A stretch of 29,019 bases of DNA from an uncultured Ruminococcus sp. (GTDB taxonomy: Bacteria > Bacillota > Clostridia > Oscillospirales > Ruminococcaceae): assembly GCA_937902395.1 (NCBI GenBank), contig CALGTV010000085.1, positions 1-29,019 of the forward strand, written 5' to 3'. The translations under genes and the position numbers were made by a program. Below the pieces are notes generated by a model. The model saw only the letters and a program-made list of their open reading frames with translations, was not told the DNA's origin and made no database searches. Of this stretch, positions 15,010 through 22,473 are shown piece by piece (the first letter of the stretch is position 1; each line of letters starts with the position of its first letter).

Positions 15010-16145
15010 GGCAGTTCCTCCTCCCACACTGATTTTATTATGGATTCCATAAAGCTTGCCTGCTCCTCTGTCATTTTGTGATTGCACTGCGCCTCATAAA
15101 ACTCCGTAAATATGCTTATAGGCGGCAGGGATTCATTTCTGATTTCACTGCGGATAACAGATACCGATTGTGTGCGGCTGTTGTCATAGAAAAGCTGTAA
15201 CATATAGGGATAAATTTTTTTCAGCTTTCGTGCCGCATCAGGAATATCCTGCTCATCGGTAAGAGTTATGTAGATATAATCCTCTGTATTTATATTTTTA
15301 TAAAATTCCTTATCCGTCAGCTTTTCATATGTACCCTTGTATTCGCGGACTTCCTTTCTCGGCTTGACAGGAATTTCTGTTATTTCAAGACAGCCCTTTT
15401 CCCCGATTTCAACAATGGTATACGTTTTCTTCGCCGCTGTTTCATCGAAGTGATATTTCAGCTGACTGCCGCAATATCGGATTTTTTTACTTCCCACAAA
15501 TTGCGGACAGTGGATATGACCTAAAGCCGTGTAGTCGAAGGCTTCAAAAATGCTGCCGTCAACGTTTTCAGTTCCGCCGATAAAAAATTCCTCAGATTTA
15601 CTCAGCTTTGCTCCCGTTACAAACTGATGTGTCACAAGGATATTTCTCTTTGACGTATCAAGAGGAATATCATCCAGAACAGCAGATACAGCATCGGTAT
15701 AGCTTTCAATTTTCTTTTCGGGATAAAACTGCCGCACATTTGCAGGCTTTACAAAGGGTAACAGATAGAAATTGACATCGCCGTATTCATCGCAAAGGGT
15801 AACAGGCTCAATTTTTCCGCTGTAAACAGGAGCGATATGCACTCCCCCAGCCGCCATAACACGGCCGCCAAAGGAAACGCGCTCAGCGGAATCGTGATTT
15901 CCGCTTATTATAAGAACAGGAATTTTTTTCAGCGAAAGATTGTACAGGAATTCATCAAATACCTGCACAGCCTCCGCAGGAGGAACAGTTTTGTCATAGA
16001 TATCCCCTGCAATGACAACGCAGTCAATTTTTTCAGTATCGCAGATATGGCAAATCTGCTCCAGTATGTATTTCTGATCCTCCAGCATGGAGTATTCTTT
16101 AAGTCTTTTTCCGATATGCAAATCGGAAAGATGAAATATTTTCAT
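15006..16145 (-). CDS. sbcD: Exonuclease subunit SbcD (Mre11-like nuclease)
   Basis: A 379-residue metallophosphoesterase at family length. The metal-binding motifs are DLHIG with Asp8 and His10, GDIYD with Asp48, GNHD with Asn83 and His84, VTHQF, and GHIH, in the expected order. The C-terminal third is the SbcD capping domain. It provides the nuclease active site of the SbcCD complex. AGGAG lies about 11 bases before the ATG. A terminator just upstream separates it from the DUF624 gene; no clear promoter of its own was found in the 75-base gap. Confidence 0.96.
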   Translation of the reverse strand: MKIFHLSDLHIGKRLKEYSMLEDQKYILEQICHICDTEKIDCVVIAGDIYDKTVPPAEAVQVFDEFLYNLSLKKIPVLIISGNHDSAERVSFGGRVMAAGGVHIAPVYSGKIEPVTLCDEYGDVNFYLLPFVKPANVRQFYPEKKIESYTDAVSAVLDDIPLDTSKRNILVTHQFVTGAKLSKSEEFFIGGTENVDGSIFEAFDYTALGHIHCPQFVGSKKIRYCGSQLKYHFDETAAKKTYTIVEIGEKGCLEITEIPVKPRKEVREYKGTYEKLTDKEFYKNINTEDYIYITLTDEQDIPDAARKLKKIYPYMLQLFYDNSRTQSVSVIRSEIRNESLPPISIFTEFYEAQCNHKMTEEQASFMESIIKSVWEEELP

Positions 16146-16166
16146 AAAAAATCAGCTCCTATAAGG

Positions 16167-16200
16167 AAAAACCGCCCGAAGTTATGTGCTCCGCGCGGTT
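16167..16200 (-). terminator. Intrinsic terminator after the DUF624 gene
   Basis: Arms 16170-16181 and 16189-16200 form a GC-rich 12-bp stem with one mismatch and one wobble, followed on the minus strand by a U5 run. It lies between the DUF624 stop codon and sbcD. Confidence 0.82.
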
Positions 16201-16220
16201 AAAATTTTTAGATGTTCCCT

Positions 16221-17141
16221 TTAAGAAATTCTTTTTCCTTTGCCTTTTTTACGTTTTTCAATAGGCTTTTCCTTGCCGCCCATATCCTCAAATATTGTTT
16301 CCTCATCAATATCTTCAGTACCGTCTGTAAGCTCAGGATTAATCTCTCCGCGGCTTTCATAGAAGGGATTTATAACATATTTCTGTATCACAGGATAGCA
16401 GTTGAAGCATACAATAAACCATGTCAGAGCCATTGGGAAAAACGGAATTATAAGAAGTGCAAATGGAGGCATAGCAATAAAGAATATAATCATAAGTGTA
16501 GCAAAGAATACCACAAATATTGTTGAAATCACATTCTGCTTCAATGCGGCAAAAGCAAGAGCAAAGGAATTTTTAAACAGATTTTTCAGCGATAAATCTG
16601 TTGCCGTCATCATGAGGAATACATAATAATTCATCAAAAATACCACAAGTCCCACGGTCATTGTCAGAAACAGCGGAATATAAAACAGCTTATTATTGTA
16701 AAACTCCGCCCAGTCGGGATAGAGATTATAACCCGAAAATACCGACAAAGCAACGATAACATCAAAGATTCCCACAACAACAGCCTTTTTGAAGTTTTCG
16801 CGGAAGCCTCTGAAAAAATCTCTGAAAACATAAGTATGCTTCTGAATTACAAATAACCGCGTTACCTTTGTAAGACCTGCCATTGCAGGACCAATCAGCA
16901 CTGCAAATACAACAAAAAGCGCAATGAGCAGACCCAGCAGCAGCTTATAATTCTTCATAAAGCTGAACAGAAAAAATGACACATATGGCGGCAGTAAAAA
17001 TATGAAAAACAGCATATTCAGACCTGTAATCTGCCAGATTTTTCTGAAAAAAATATCAAAAAACAGTGCAATTCCTGTTTTCTTCGGGGCATATTTTGAA
17101 ATACCGGGTCCCGAACTTTCATAACCTTTAAATAAACCCAA
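16221..17141 (-). CDS. DUF624 (YesL-like) multi-pass membrane protein
   Basis: A 306-residue membrane protein with about six hydrophobic segments between residues 38 and 245. The pattern KIWQITGLNMLFFIFLLPP, then a cytoplasmic FFRGFRENFKKAVVVG stretch and a later FLMNYYVFLMM segment, fits the DUF624/YesL family. The family's function is not established; some members sit beside carbohydrate transport genes. The C-terminal 60 residues are charged, rich first in acidic and then in Lys/Arg residues, ending KRKKGKGKR. The start is TTG at 17141 with GGAGG eight bases upstream. It is the last gene of the unit before the terminator. Confidence 0.75.
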   Translation of the reverse strand: MGLFKGYESSGPGISKYAPKKTGIALFFDIFFRKIWQITGLNMLFFIFLLPPYVSFFLFSFMKNYKLLLGLLIALFVVFAVLIGPAMAGLTKVTRLFVIQKHTYVFRDFFRGFRENFKKAVVVGIFDVIVALSVFSGYNLYPDWAEFYNNKLFYIPLFLTMTVGLVVFLMNYYVFLMMTATDLSLKNLFKNSFALAFAALKQNVISTIFVVFFATLMIIFFIAMPPFALLIIPFFPMALTWFIVCFNCYPVIQKYVINPFYESRGEINPELTDGTEDIDEETIFEDMGGKEKPIEKRKKGKGKRIS

Positions 17142-17186
17142 ATTAAACTTCCTCCATTTTTATTTAGGGATTACTCCCAAACCAAC

Positions 17187-17762
17187 TTATAGATTAACTC
17201 CAAAAAAATTATTCACCAGAGCGTCCGCCAATGAAATTATAACCGCGGCTGAAAAAAGTACAGCATATCTCATGCAGTAGCTTCTGAGATTCGGAGTATC
17301 GCCTGCCGATGTCATACTTTTTAAAAGTCCCGTTGAGGTGCGCATAAGCTCCCTTACGGATAATAAGCCAACAGCCGATATTACCGCCATTTTAGGCATA
17401 TACATCAGCAAAACAGCAGGCAGTGCGGATATTCCTTTTTCAGCGTAAATAAGTGCCGCTGAACAGCTCAGTTCCGCGCCGAGACACATAAGCAGAGCCG
17501 CACCCACAGGCTGTCCGAATACGGATAAACCGAAGAAAAACGCCAATACAAGAAATACAGCAAGCGTCAGAAGTGTTCCTGTGAATACTTCAAAAAAGCC
17601 TCCGCCGAATAATTCGGGACATATGTATTTCTGCAATATTCCGCTGTTTCGGAAATGCAGTGCCGCAAATGAGCCGACGGCAATTCCTGCCAGTTCAGTG
17701 AGCAGAAGCAGCAAAAGCCACTTTCCACTATTTCCGCCTGATATATATACTGATTTTTTCAA
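17187..17762 (-). CDS. Predicted membrane protein, SpoIIM-like
   Basis: A 191-residue protein with about five hydrophobic segments. The FGLSVFGQPVGAALLMCLGAE region, a following LPAVLLMYMPKMAVI helix, and a C-terminal RYAVLFSAAVIISLADALV segment match by eye the layout of stage II sporulation protein M, a component of the forespore engulfment machinery (SpoIIDMP). The similarity is moderate, so a different membrane family is possible. The start is TTG at 17762 with GGGTGG six bases upstream. It follows proC by 72 bases and precedes the DUF624 gene by 45. Confidence 0.55.
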   Translation of the reverse strand: MKKSVYISGGNSGKWLLLLLLTELAGIAVGSFAALHFRNSGILQKYICPELFGGGFFEVFTGTLLTLAVFLVLAFFFGLSVFGQPVGAALLMCLGAELSCSAALIYAEKGISALPAVLLMYMPKMAVISAVGLLSVRELMRTSTGLLKSMTSAGDTPNLRSYCMRYAVLFSAAVIISLADALVNNFFGVNL

Positions 17763-17834
17763 GCATATCCACCCTTTCGCATGTTCTACAAAATCATATG
17801 CCGAAAGGACAGGTTTTATTACTGGGAAATTTCC

Positions 17835-18641
17835 TTACTTTGATAATTCGTATGCTCTCTTTGTACAGCTTTCACAGCAGTTCTTTACGGTATCTGTAAG
17901 CTTGCCCTCGTAAAGTCTGTCAAGTCCTGCAAGAGTTGTACCGCCGGGAGATGATACCATTTTAATAAGCTCATCAATGGTATATCCTGAATCTGTCAGC
18001 ATTTTTGCCGAACCGATAAGGCTCTGACTGAAAAGCTCCAGTGCGGCTTCCGGGGATATTCCCACAGTATCGGCATATTCCACAAATCCCTTTGCAAAGA
18101 GATATATAAACGCAGGGCTGCTGCCGTTTATTGCAATAATCTCTTTCATCTTGTCCTTGGGTACTACAGATGCCTTTCCGCAGGCACGGAATACATTGAG
18201 AATAACCTCAAATTCCTCGTCTGTTACGCTTTCATTTCTTGAAAGTGCCGACGCACCCTCCCCTAAAAGCAAGGGAGTATTCGGCATAACCAGTATAACC
18301 TTAGCTTCGGGAATTGTCTTTGAAGCTATAAATTCATCGGAAATTCCTGCGGCAATTGATACAATCACCTTATCCGCTGTAACAGCAGATGCGATTGTTT
18401 CAAGTACACCCTCAATTACCTGAGGCTTTACAGCAAGGAAAACATATCCGCATTTTTCTGTAACCTCAACAGCGTCTGCACAGGCTATAACGCCATATTC
18501 AGCAAGAGCCTCAAGCTTTTCAGGATTTGGGTCAGCAGCATAAAGCTCAATGTCTTTTCCTGCTTCACTGGCGGAAATTCCTTTCATAATTGCGGCACCC
18601 ATATTTCCTGCGCCGATAAATCCAATTTTAATCTTTTCCAT
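17835..18641 (-). CDS. proC: Pyrroline-5-carboxylate reductase
   Basis: A 268-residue enzyme catalysing the last step of proline synthesis, the NAD(P)H-dependent reduction of 1-pyrroline-5-carboxylate to proline in the cytoplasm. Visible are the Rossmann motif GFIGAGNMG at residues 7-15, FLAVKPQ at about 68-74, MPNTP around 118-122, and the family signature region GSSPAFIYLF and SPGGTTLAGL toward the C-terminus. Length is typical. AGGTGA lies before the ATG. It follows the CobW-like gene by 15 bases, so it probably shares its transcript with the metal-handling pair, an unusual setting for proC. Confidence 0.96.
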   Translation of the reverse strand: MEKIKIGFIGAGNMGAAIMKGISASEAGKDIELYAADPNPEKLEALAEYGVIACADAVEVTEKCGYVFLAVKPQVIEGVLETIASAVTADKVIVSIAAGISDEFIASKTIPEAKVILVMPNTPLLLGEGASALSRNESVTDEEFEVILNVFRACGKASVVPKDKMKEIIAINGSSPAFIYLFAKGFVEYADTVGISPEAALELFSQSLIGSAKMLTDSGYTIDELIKMVSSPGGTTLAGLDRLYEGKLTDTVKNCCESCTKRAYELSK

Positions 18642-18656
18642 TTATATCACCTGTTT

Positions 18657-19622
18657 TTAATAGAATGTAGCAACTTCCTGTACAGGAGCTTCTGCTGGTT
18701 CAAGAGAAGTAACGTAGAGAACAGGTCCCTCTCCCTTGTATACCTTGTGCTTCTGTACCTTTATATCAGCTGTAAGAATCTGCCATTTTTTCGGGTCAAA
18801 ATCCACAGGCTTATCCCACACAGCCGCCGCCCAGCAATACTGGATATCGTCAACACAGCAGGTCATGATATGTCTGCCGAATGCAAAAGAATTTTCGGGG
18901 AATTTCTTGTTAATTGCCGCAAGTCCCTTGAATGTAATACGCTTACCGTCGTATTTTTCAGGCTCGTCCATGATATCCCTGTACCAGATAGCATAATCGC
19001 GGTCATCAATTACGATGTGGTCTGCATTGATATCAAAGGGCAGAGGGTCCTCAATGTCATCATAGGCAACCTGTCCGTCAGTATACTCATAGCAGATTTC
19101 GCTCCTTCGGCTTACGCCTCTTACAATTTTGTGGAATTCCTGTACATCAAAGGATTTATCAAAGCGATTGAATACTGTCAATTCCGCAAAATTCAGCTTA
19201 TCCACAACAAGACTTCTCATATTTGCGTTATAATTGAGGAATGTAGAACCGTCAGCGAAAAACATAACCTGATATACGCCCCAGTTGTCAGGCATATTTG
19301 CAAGAAGCTCGTTTACCTGCCACATACCGTTATACTCAATAACGATTTTTTCAGCTCTTGATTCATAGGCAATACGGGCAAGATTTGGGATATTCATTTC
19401 TTCTTTATCCTCAATTGTCTTTACTGTCACATTCTTGCCCTTGTGCGGAAAGCGTGATATATCAAGCTCCTCAATTCCCTCCTCAAAAGAGAGTATGAGC
19501 GTCTTTTCTCCCGAATTAAAGCGCTTATCCTCCATGGTTTCCTGTATAAAACGGGTTTTTCCTGCTTCAAGGAATCCAAGAAATAAAAATACGGGAATTG
19601 GTTCCTGATTGAAATTAGGCAT
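18657..19622 (-). CDS. Divergent CobW-like GTPase fused to a DUF1980/TIGR03943-like C-terminal domain
   Basis: A 321-residue protein. The N-terminal 195 residues look like a COG0523/CobW GTPase: P-loop GFLEAGKT at 16-23 (the family usually has GFLGAGKT), IEYNG at 95-99 where relatives have IEPSG, and NRFD at 152-155 in place of NKxD. The metal-binding CxCC motif is absent. Residues 200-305, with PEKYDGKRITFKG and GRHIMTCCVDDIQ, resemble the C-terminal domain of YcgQ-type (TIGR03943/DUF1980) proteins. That assignment is by eye. AAGGAG precedes the ATG. It lies 14 bases after a canonical COG0523 gene, suggesting that the two act together in metal handling or trafficking. Confidence 0.75.
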   Translation of the reverse strand: MPNFNQEPIPVFLFLGFLEAGKTRFIQETMEDKRFNSGEKTLILSFEEGIEELDISRFPHKGKNVTVKTIEDKEEMNIPNLARIAYESRAEKIVIEYNGMWQVNELLANMPDNWGVYQVMFFADGSTFLNYNANMRSLVVDKLNFAELTVFNRFDKSFDVQEFHKIVRGVSRRSEICYEYTDGQVAYDDIEDPLPFDINADHIVIDDRDYAIWYRDIMDEPEKYDGKRITFKGLAAINKKFPENSFAFGRHIMTCCVDDIQYCWAAAVWDKPVDFDPKKWQILTADIKVQKHKVYKGEGPVLYVTSLEPAEAPVQEVATFY

Positions 19623-19636
19623 AATCTATCTCCTTA

Positions 19637-20863
19637 TCAAAGGCAGAAAAGCTTTGCAACAGCTTCTTCATTAAGCTTTGAGCCGATTACACAAAGTCTG
19701 CCTGTAGTTTCTGCGCTTCCGTAACGGACATCGGGAGTTCCGGGGATATAGTCAAAGTGAATCCACTTTCCGTCTTCTGCGGCTACAATGCCCTTTGCTC
19801 TGAGTACGATTCCAAACTTTTCTTCGTCTGCAAGAGCCTCCAGAGCCGCTGTTATAGCCTCTACGGTATAAGGTCTGGGAGTTTCTGCGCCCCAGCTTGT
19901 AAATACTTCATCAGCATGGTGATGTTCATGTTCATGGTCGTGACCGCAGCAGCAATGTCCTTCCTCGTGGTCATGGTGGTGATGCTCATGCTCGTGGTCG
20001 TGACCGCAGCAGCAATGACCGTCCTCATGGTCGTGGTGGTGATGCTCATGCTCGTGGTCGTGACCGCAGCAGCAATGTCCGTCCTCGTGGTCGTGGTGGT
20101 GATGTTCATGCTCATGGTCGTGACCGCAGCAGCAGTGTCCGTCCTCGTGGTCGTGGTGGTGATGTTCATGCTCGTGGTCGTGACCGCAGCAGCAGTGACC
20201 GTCCTCATGGTCGTGGTGGTGATGCTCATGCTGATGCTCAATCATCTCTTTGAGCTCGTTTTCAAGAGTATTTTTTTGCACCATAGCCGCAACAATCTGC
20301 TTGCCGTCAAGTTCATCCCAATCGGTTGTAACTATGGGAGCTGTCTCGTTGAATTTGCGGACAATTTCTATTGCCTCGCTGATTTTCTCCTGTGAAAGTC
20401 CAGCAGTATGGCTGAGGATTACACAGCTTGCATGCTCAATCTGGTTATTGAAAAATTCGCCGAAATTCTTCTGATACATTCTGCATTTTTTCGCGTCAAC
20501 AACGGTTGTAAAGCCGTCAAGCTCTACGTCGTGGCTGTCAATTTTGCGTACTGCGGCGATAACATCACTTAGCTTGCCTACGCCTGAGGGCTCAATAATT
20601 ATGCGGTCGGGCTTGTATTCTTCAAGGACCTGAACAAGTGCCTTGCCGAAATCGCCTACAAGACTACAGCAGATACAGCCTGAGTTCATTTCGGTAATTT
20701 CAATTCCTGCATCTTTGAGGAATCCGCCGTCAATGCCTATCTGTCCGAACTCGTTTTCGATAAGGACAAGCTTTTCACCGTTATAGCCCTCCTTGATAAG
20801 CTTCTTTATGAGTGTGGTTTTTCCTGCACCGAGGAAACCAGAAAATATTGTGATTTTTGTCAT
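19637..20863 (-). CDS. COG0523 (CobW/ZagA-like) metallochaperone GTPase with His/Cys-rich repeats
   Basis: A 408-residue GTPase. Walker A GFLGAGKT is at residues 9-16, the metal motif GCICC at 62-66, and EPSGVGKLSD at 91-100. The NKxD position reads SHTA (151-154), a variation I believe also occurs in other COG0523 proteins. A His/Cys-rich insert spans about 210-317, and the CobW C-terminal domain about 323-408. Such proteins use GTP to deliver metal, often zinc, to client proteins and are often induced by zinc shortage. The insert holds five copies of a 20-residue unit with 9 His and 3 Cys each. The ATG at 20863 is preferred to a GTG three codons upstream because GAAGTGG precedes it. Confidence 0.92.
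   Translation of the reverse strand: MTKITIFSGFLGAGKTTLIKKLIKEGYNGEKLVLIENEFGQIGIDGGFLKDAGIEITEMNSGCICCSLVGDFGKALVQVLEEYKPDRIIIEPSGVGKLSDVIAAVRKIDSHDVELDGFTTVVDAKKCRMYQKNFGEFFNNQIEHASCVILSHTAGLSQEKISEAIEIVRKFNETAPIVTTDWDELDGKQIVAAMVQKNTLENELKEMIEHQHEHHHHDHEDGHCCCGHDHEHEHHHHDHEDGHCCCGHDHEHEHHHHDHEDGHCCCGHDHEHEHHHHDHEDGHCCCGHDHEHEHHHHDHEEGHCCCGHDHEHEHHHADEVFTSWGAETPRPYTVEAITAALEALADEEKFGIVLRAKGIVAAEDGKWIHFDYIPGTPDVRYGSAETTGRLCVIGSKLNEEAVAKLFCL
19921..20220 (-). repeat. Five tandem 60-bp in-frame repeats encoding His/Cys-rich units
   Basis: Five consecutive 60-base units begin at 19921, 19981, 20041, 20101 and 20161, with a partial sixth at 20221. They lie inside the COG0523 gene, exactly 20 codons each. 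Most differences between units are synonymous (CAC/CAT, GGT/GGA, TGC codons); one Asp-to-Glu change is in the unit at 19921. The region is not a CRISPR, since there are no unique spacers. Confidence 0.97.
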
Positions 20864-20899
20864 TAAGACCACTTCTTTCTTGAATTAATATCAAATTAT

Positions 20900-20928
20900 A
20901 TTATAACACTTTTTAATATTTATTGCAA
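20900..20928 (-). promoter_or_regulatory. Predicted sigma-A promoter of the COG0523/proC unit
   Basis: On the minus strand TTGCAA at 20928-20923, a 17-base spacer and TATAAT at 20905-20900, about 35 bases before the start codon. Confidence 0.75.
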
Positions 20929-21335
20929 TAGCCTTATCAGAAATTTCCGAAAACTTTCACGATTATAATACGCATATTTTCAATTTCATAAGCAGTTATT
21001 TTTTTGGCTGTTGTAACAATACCCTTTCACTAATAGGCTAAAATGGGGCTTTTTCCAACGGAAAAACATTGATTATTGAAAAATAATTTTTATTTTCTAC
21101 TTTTTCAATAATTATCAACATGTGTTTTTGTATAGTTATTACAGAATTTACTGTTATATATTTTGTGTTTATTTGTTATTTTTTATAATTTAACGCTATA
21201 ATTTTTGAGCTGTTTTTATTCTGTAATCGTAAAAAAATATACGAATACTTTTAAACAAAATTTATACTCATTATTAATATTTTAAATAAGATTTTGGCAA
21301 TAACAGAGAAATACATTTTTTTCATCAGATTCCTA
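20929..21335. other. AT-rich intergenic region with inverted repeats and no gene
   Basis: About 400 bases between divergent promoters with no convincing ORF. It holds a 7-bp inverted repeat (21050-21056 with 21060-21066, loop AAC) and a larger AT-rich one (11-bp arms 21073-21083 and 21101-21111, extended by TTGA/TCAA at 21069-21072 and 21115-21118). Neither has the form of a terminator, and no known riboswitch was recognised. Confidence 0.6.
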
Positions 21336-21364
21336 TTGCTATTTTCATATATCCATGTTATAAT
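21336..21364 (+). promoter_or_regulatory. Sigma-A promoter of the leucine-rich-repeat/dockerin gene
   Basis: TTGCTA at 21336-21341, a 17-base spacer and TATAAT at 21359-21364, about 60 bases before the start codon. Confidence 0.8.
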
Positions 21365-21370
21365 ATCATA

Positions 21371-21398
21371 TATTCAACGAATTACCCAAAGTTGAATA
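21371..21398 (+). repeat. Inverted repeat at the start of the LRR gene leader
   Basis: TATTCAAC at 21371-21378 and GTTGAATA at 21391-21398 are perfect 8-bp arms around a 12-base loop. The first arm starts at about the predicted transcription start and the second ends 12 bases before GGAGG. It may be a 5' stabilising hairpin or an operator. Confidence 0.55.
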
Positions 21399-21423
21399 AT
21401 AAACGATATGGAGGATTAAATTT

Positions 21424-22251
21424 ATGAAAAAAATTATGGCTGGCGTACTCGCCGCAGCAATGGTTATGGGTGCAGGTACAGCAACAACTTTCACAGGGGC
21501 TGATACGGTTTTAACTGCAAGTGCATTCGAAAAGTTCGGTTCATTAGAATATGATGTATATGAAGGATATGTAAGAATCCATGGATTCGATAACTCTGTT
21601 TCAGAACTTGAAATTCCTGCTGAAATAGAAGGTGCTCCGGTTACCATAATAAGAGGCAGCGCATTTAAAGGGGCTTCACTTCTGGAAAGTGTAGTTATTC
21701 CTGAGGGTATAACAGAGATTGGCAGTGAGGCTTTTAAGGGATGTACTTCCTTGAAAAACGTGTCTTTTCCATCAACATTAAAAAGAATAGACGGTAGCGC
21801 ATTCAATAATTGTATAAGTCTCGAAGAAATAGAAATCCCTAAGGGAACAACCTACGTAGGCGATTATGCATTTGAAGATTGTACCAACCTGAGAACTGTT
21901 ACAATTAACAATGGTATATCCAGTATTAATATGACTTTCCCTAATTGCAATTTAGCTACACTGTACATTCCTAAAAGCGTTATCGACATACATATAAATG
22001 CGTTTATGGGAGGTTCGGTACAGGATGTATACTACGAGGGTTCTCCTGAACAGTGGAATGCAATCAGAAATAATAAAGCTGTCAAAGATGCAAATATTCA
22101 TTACGGTGCTGAAAATCTCCCTGTTCTCCGCACAGCAGATCTGAATACAGACGGTGTTCTCGACGCTTCCGACGCTTCAATTATCCTTGCTTACTACGCT
22201 TATACTATGACAGGCGGAACAGGTACTATTGAGGAATTCCTCGCTGAATAA
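21424..22251 (+). CDS. Secreted leucine-rich-repeat (BspA-type) protein with C-terminal dockerin-like repeat
   Basis: A 275-residue exported protein with a signal peptide at about residues 1-33. Residues 55-205 hold BspA-type (LRR_5) leucine-rich repeats, such as IPEGITEIGSEAFKGCTSLK. Residues 237-260 are one dockerin-type EF-hand loop (Asp239, Asn241, Asp243, Asp247, Asp250) followed by a YYAY helix. Only one loop is present, where a normal type I dockerin has two; the tail TMTGGTGTIEEFLAE replaces the second. The LRR part should mediate binding to proteins or surfaces, and the dockerin-like tail may attach it to a cellulosome or cell-surface scaffold. GGAGG lies nine bases before the ATG. 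It has its own promoter and terminator. Confidence 0.9.
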   Translation: MKKIMAGVLAAAMVMGAGTATTFTGADTVLTASAFEKFGSLEYDVYEGYVRIHGFDNSVSELEIPAEIEGAPVTIIRGSAFKGASLLESVVIPEGITEIGSEAFKGCTSLKNVSFPSTLKRIDGSAFNNCISLEEIEIPKGTTYVGDYAFEDCTNLRTVTINNGISSINMTFPNCNLATLYIPKSVIDIHINAFMGGSVQDVYYEGSPEQWNAIRNNKAVKDANIHYGAENLPVLRTADLNTDGVLDASDASIILAYYAYTMTGGTGTIEEFLAE

Positions 22252-22263
22252 TTTATAAAGTAT

Positions 22264-22293
22264 AAAGGACGGATTTGTGATTCGTCCTTTTTT
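22264..22293 (+). terminator. Intrinsic terminator after the LRR/dockerin gene
   Basis: AAAGGACG at 22264-22271 pairs with CGTCCTTT at 22283-22290, and the T run continues to 22293. Confidence 0.88.
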
Positions 22294-22411
22294 ATTTCCA
22301 TTTTATAACAAAACCGCAACTTTTGGTCAGAATATAACTCTATTTGATTTGACAATATTTCATATATCACCTTTATATTGTTCGTTATCTCAAAAATTAA
22401 CAAATTATCCC

Positions 22412-22440
22412 TTGAAATTCAGAAAAATATATGGTATAAT
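22412..22440 (+). promoter_or_regulatory. Sigma-A promoter of the CotH/dockerin gene
   Basis: TTGAAA at 22412-22417, a 17-base spacer and TATAAT at 22435-22440. This places transcription start near 22447, downstream of the first in-frame ATG (22378), which is therefore not the start codon. Confidence 0.85.
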
Positions 22441-22473
22441 GTACATATCAACTATGAAAGGATGTCGATTCCC

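Noticed and set aside
19921..20220. Regularly spaced 60-bp repeats that could suggest a CRISPR array
   Set aside because: The units are directly tandem, in frame and without unique spacers, and they encode a His/Cys-rich peptide.
19757..20395. A 212-codon plus-strand open frame rich in Met, Val and Ala
   Set aside because: It is the antisense of the His/Cys repeat of the COG0523 gene; the low-complexity hydrophobic repeat is a by-product of the CAC/GAC codons on the real strand.
20958..20974. Palindrome-like CACGATTATAATACG upstream of the COG0523 gene, considered as a Zur box
   Set aside because: The half-sites do not match the usual TAAT-n-ATTA arrangement of Gram-positive Zur boxes, and it lies well upstream of the predicted promoter; AT-rich chance is as likely.
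20929..21335. Possible c-di-GMP (GEMM) or other riboswitch in the intergenic gap
   Set aside because: No conserved core of a known riboswitch class could be recognised by eye.
22378..22473. First in-frame ATG of the CotH frame (22378)
   Set aside because: It lies upstream of the predicted -35 and -10 elements (22412-22440), and the extra residues do not look like a signal peptide start.
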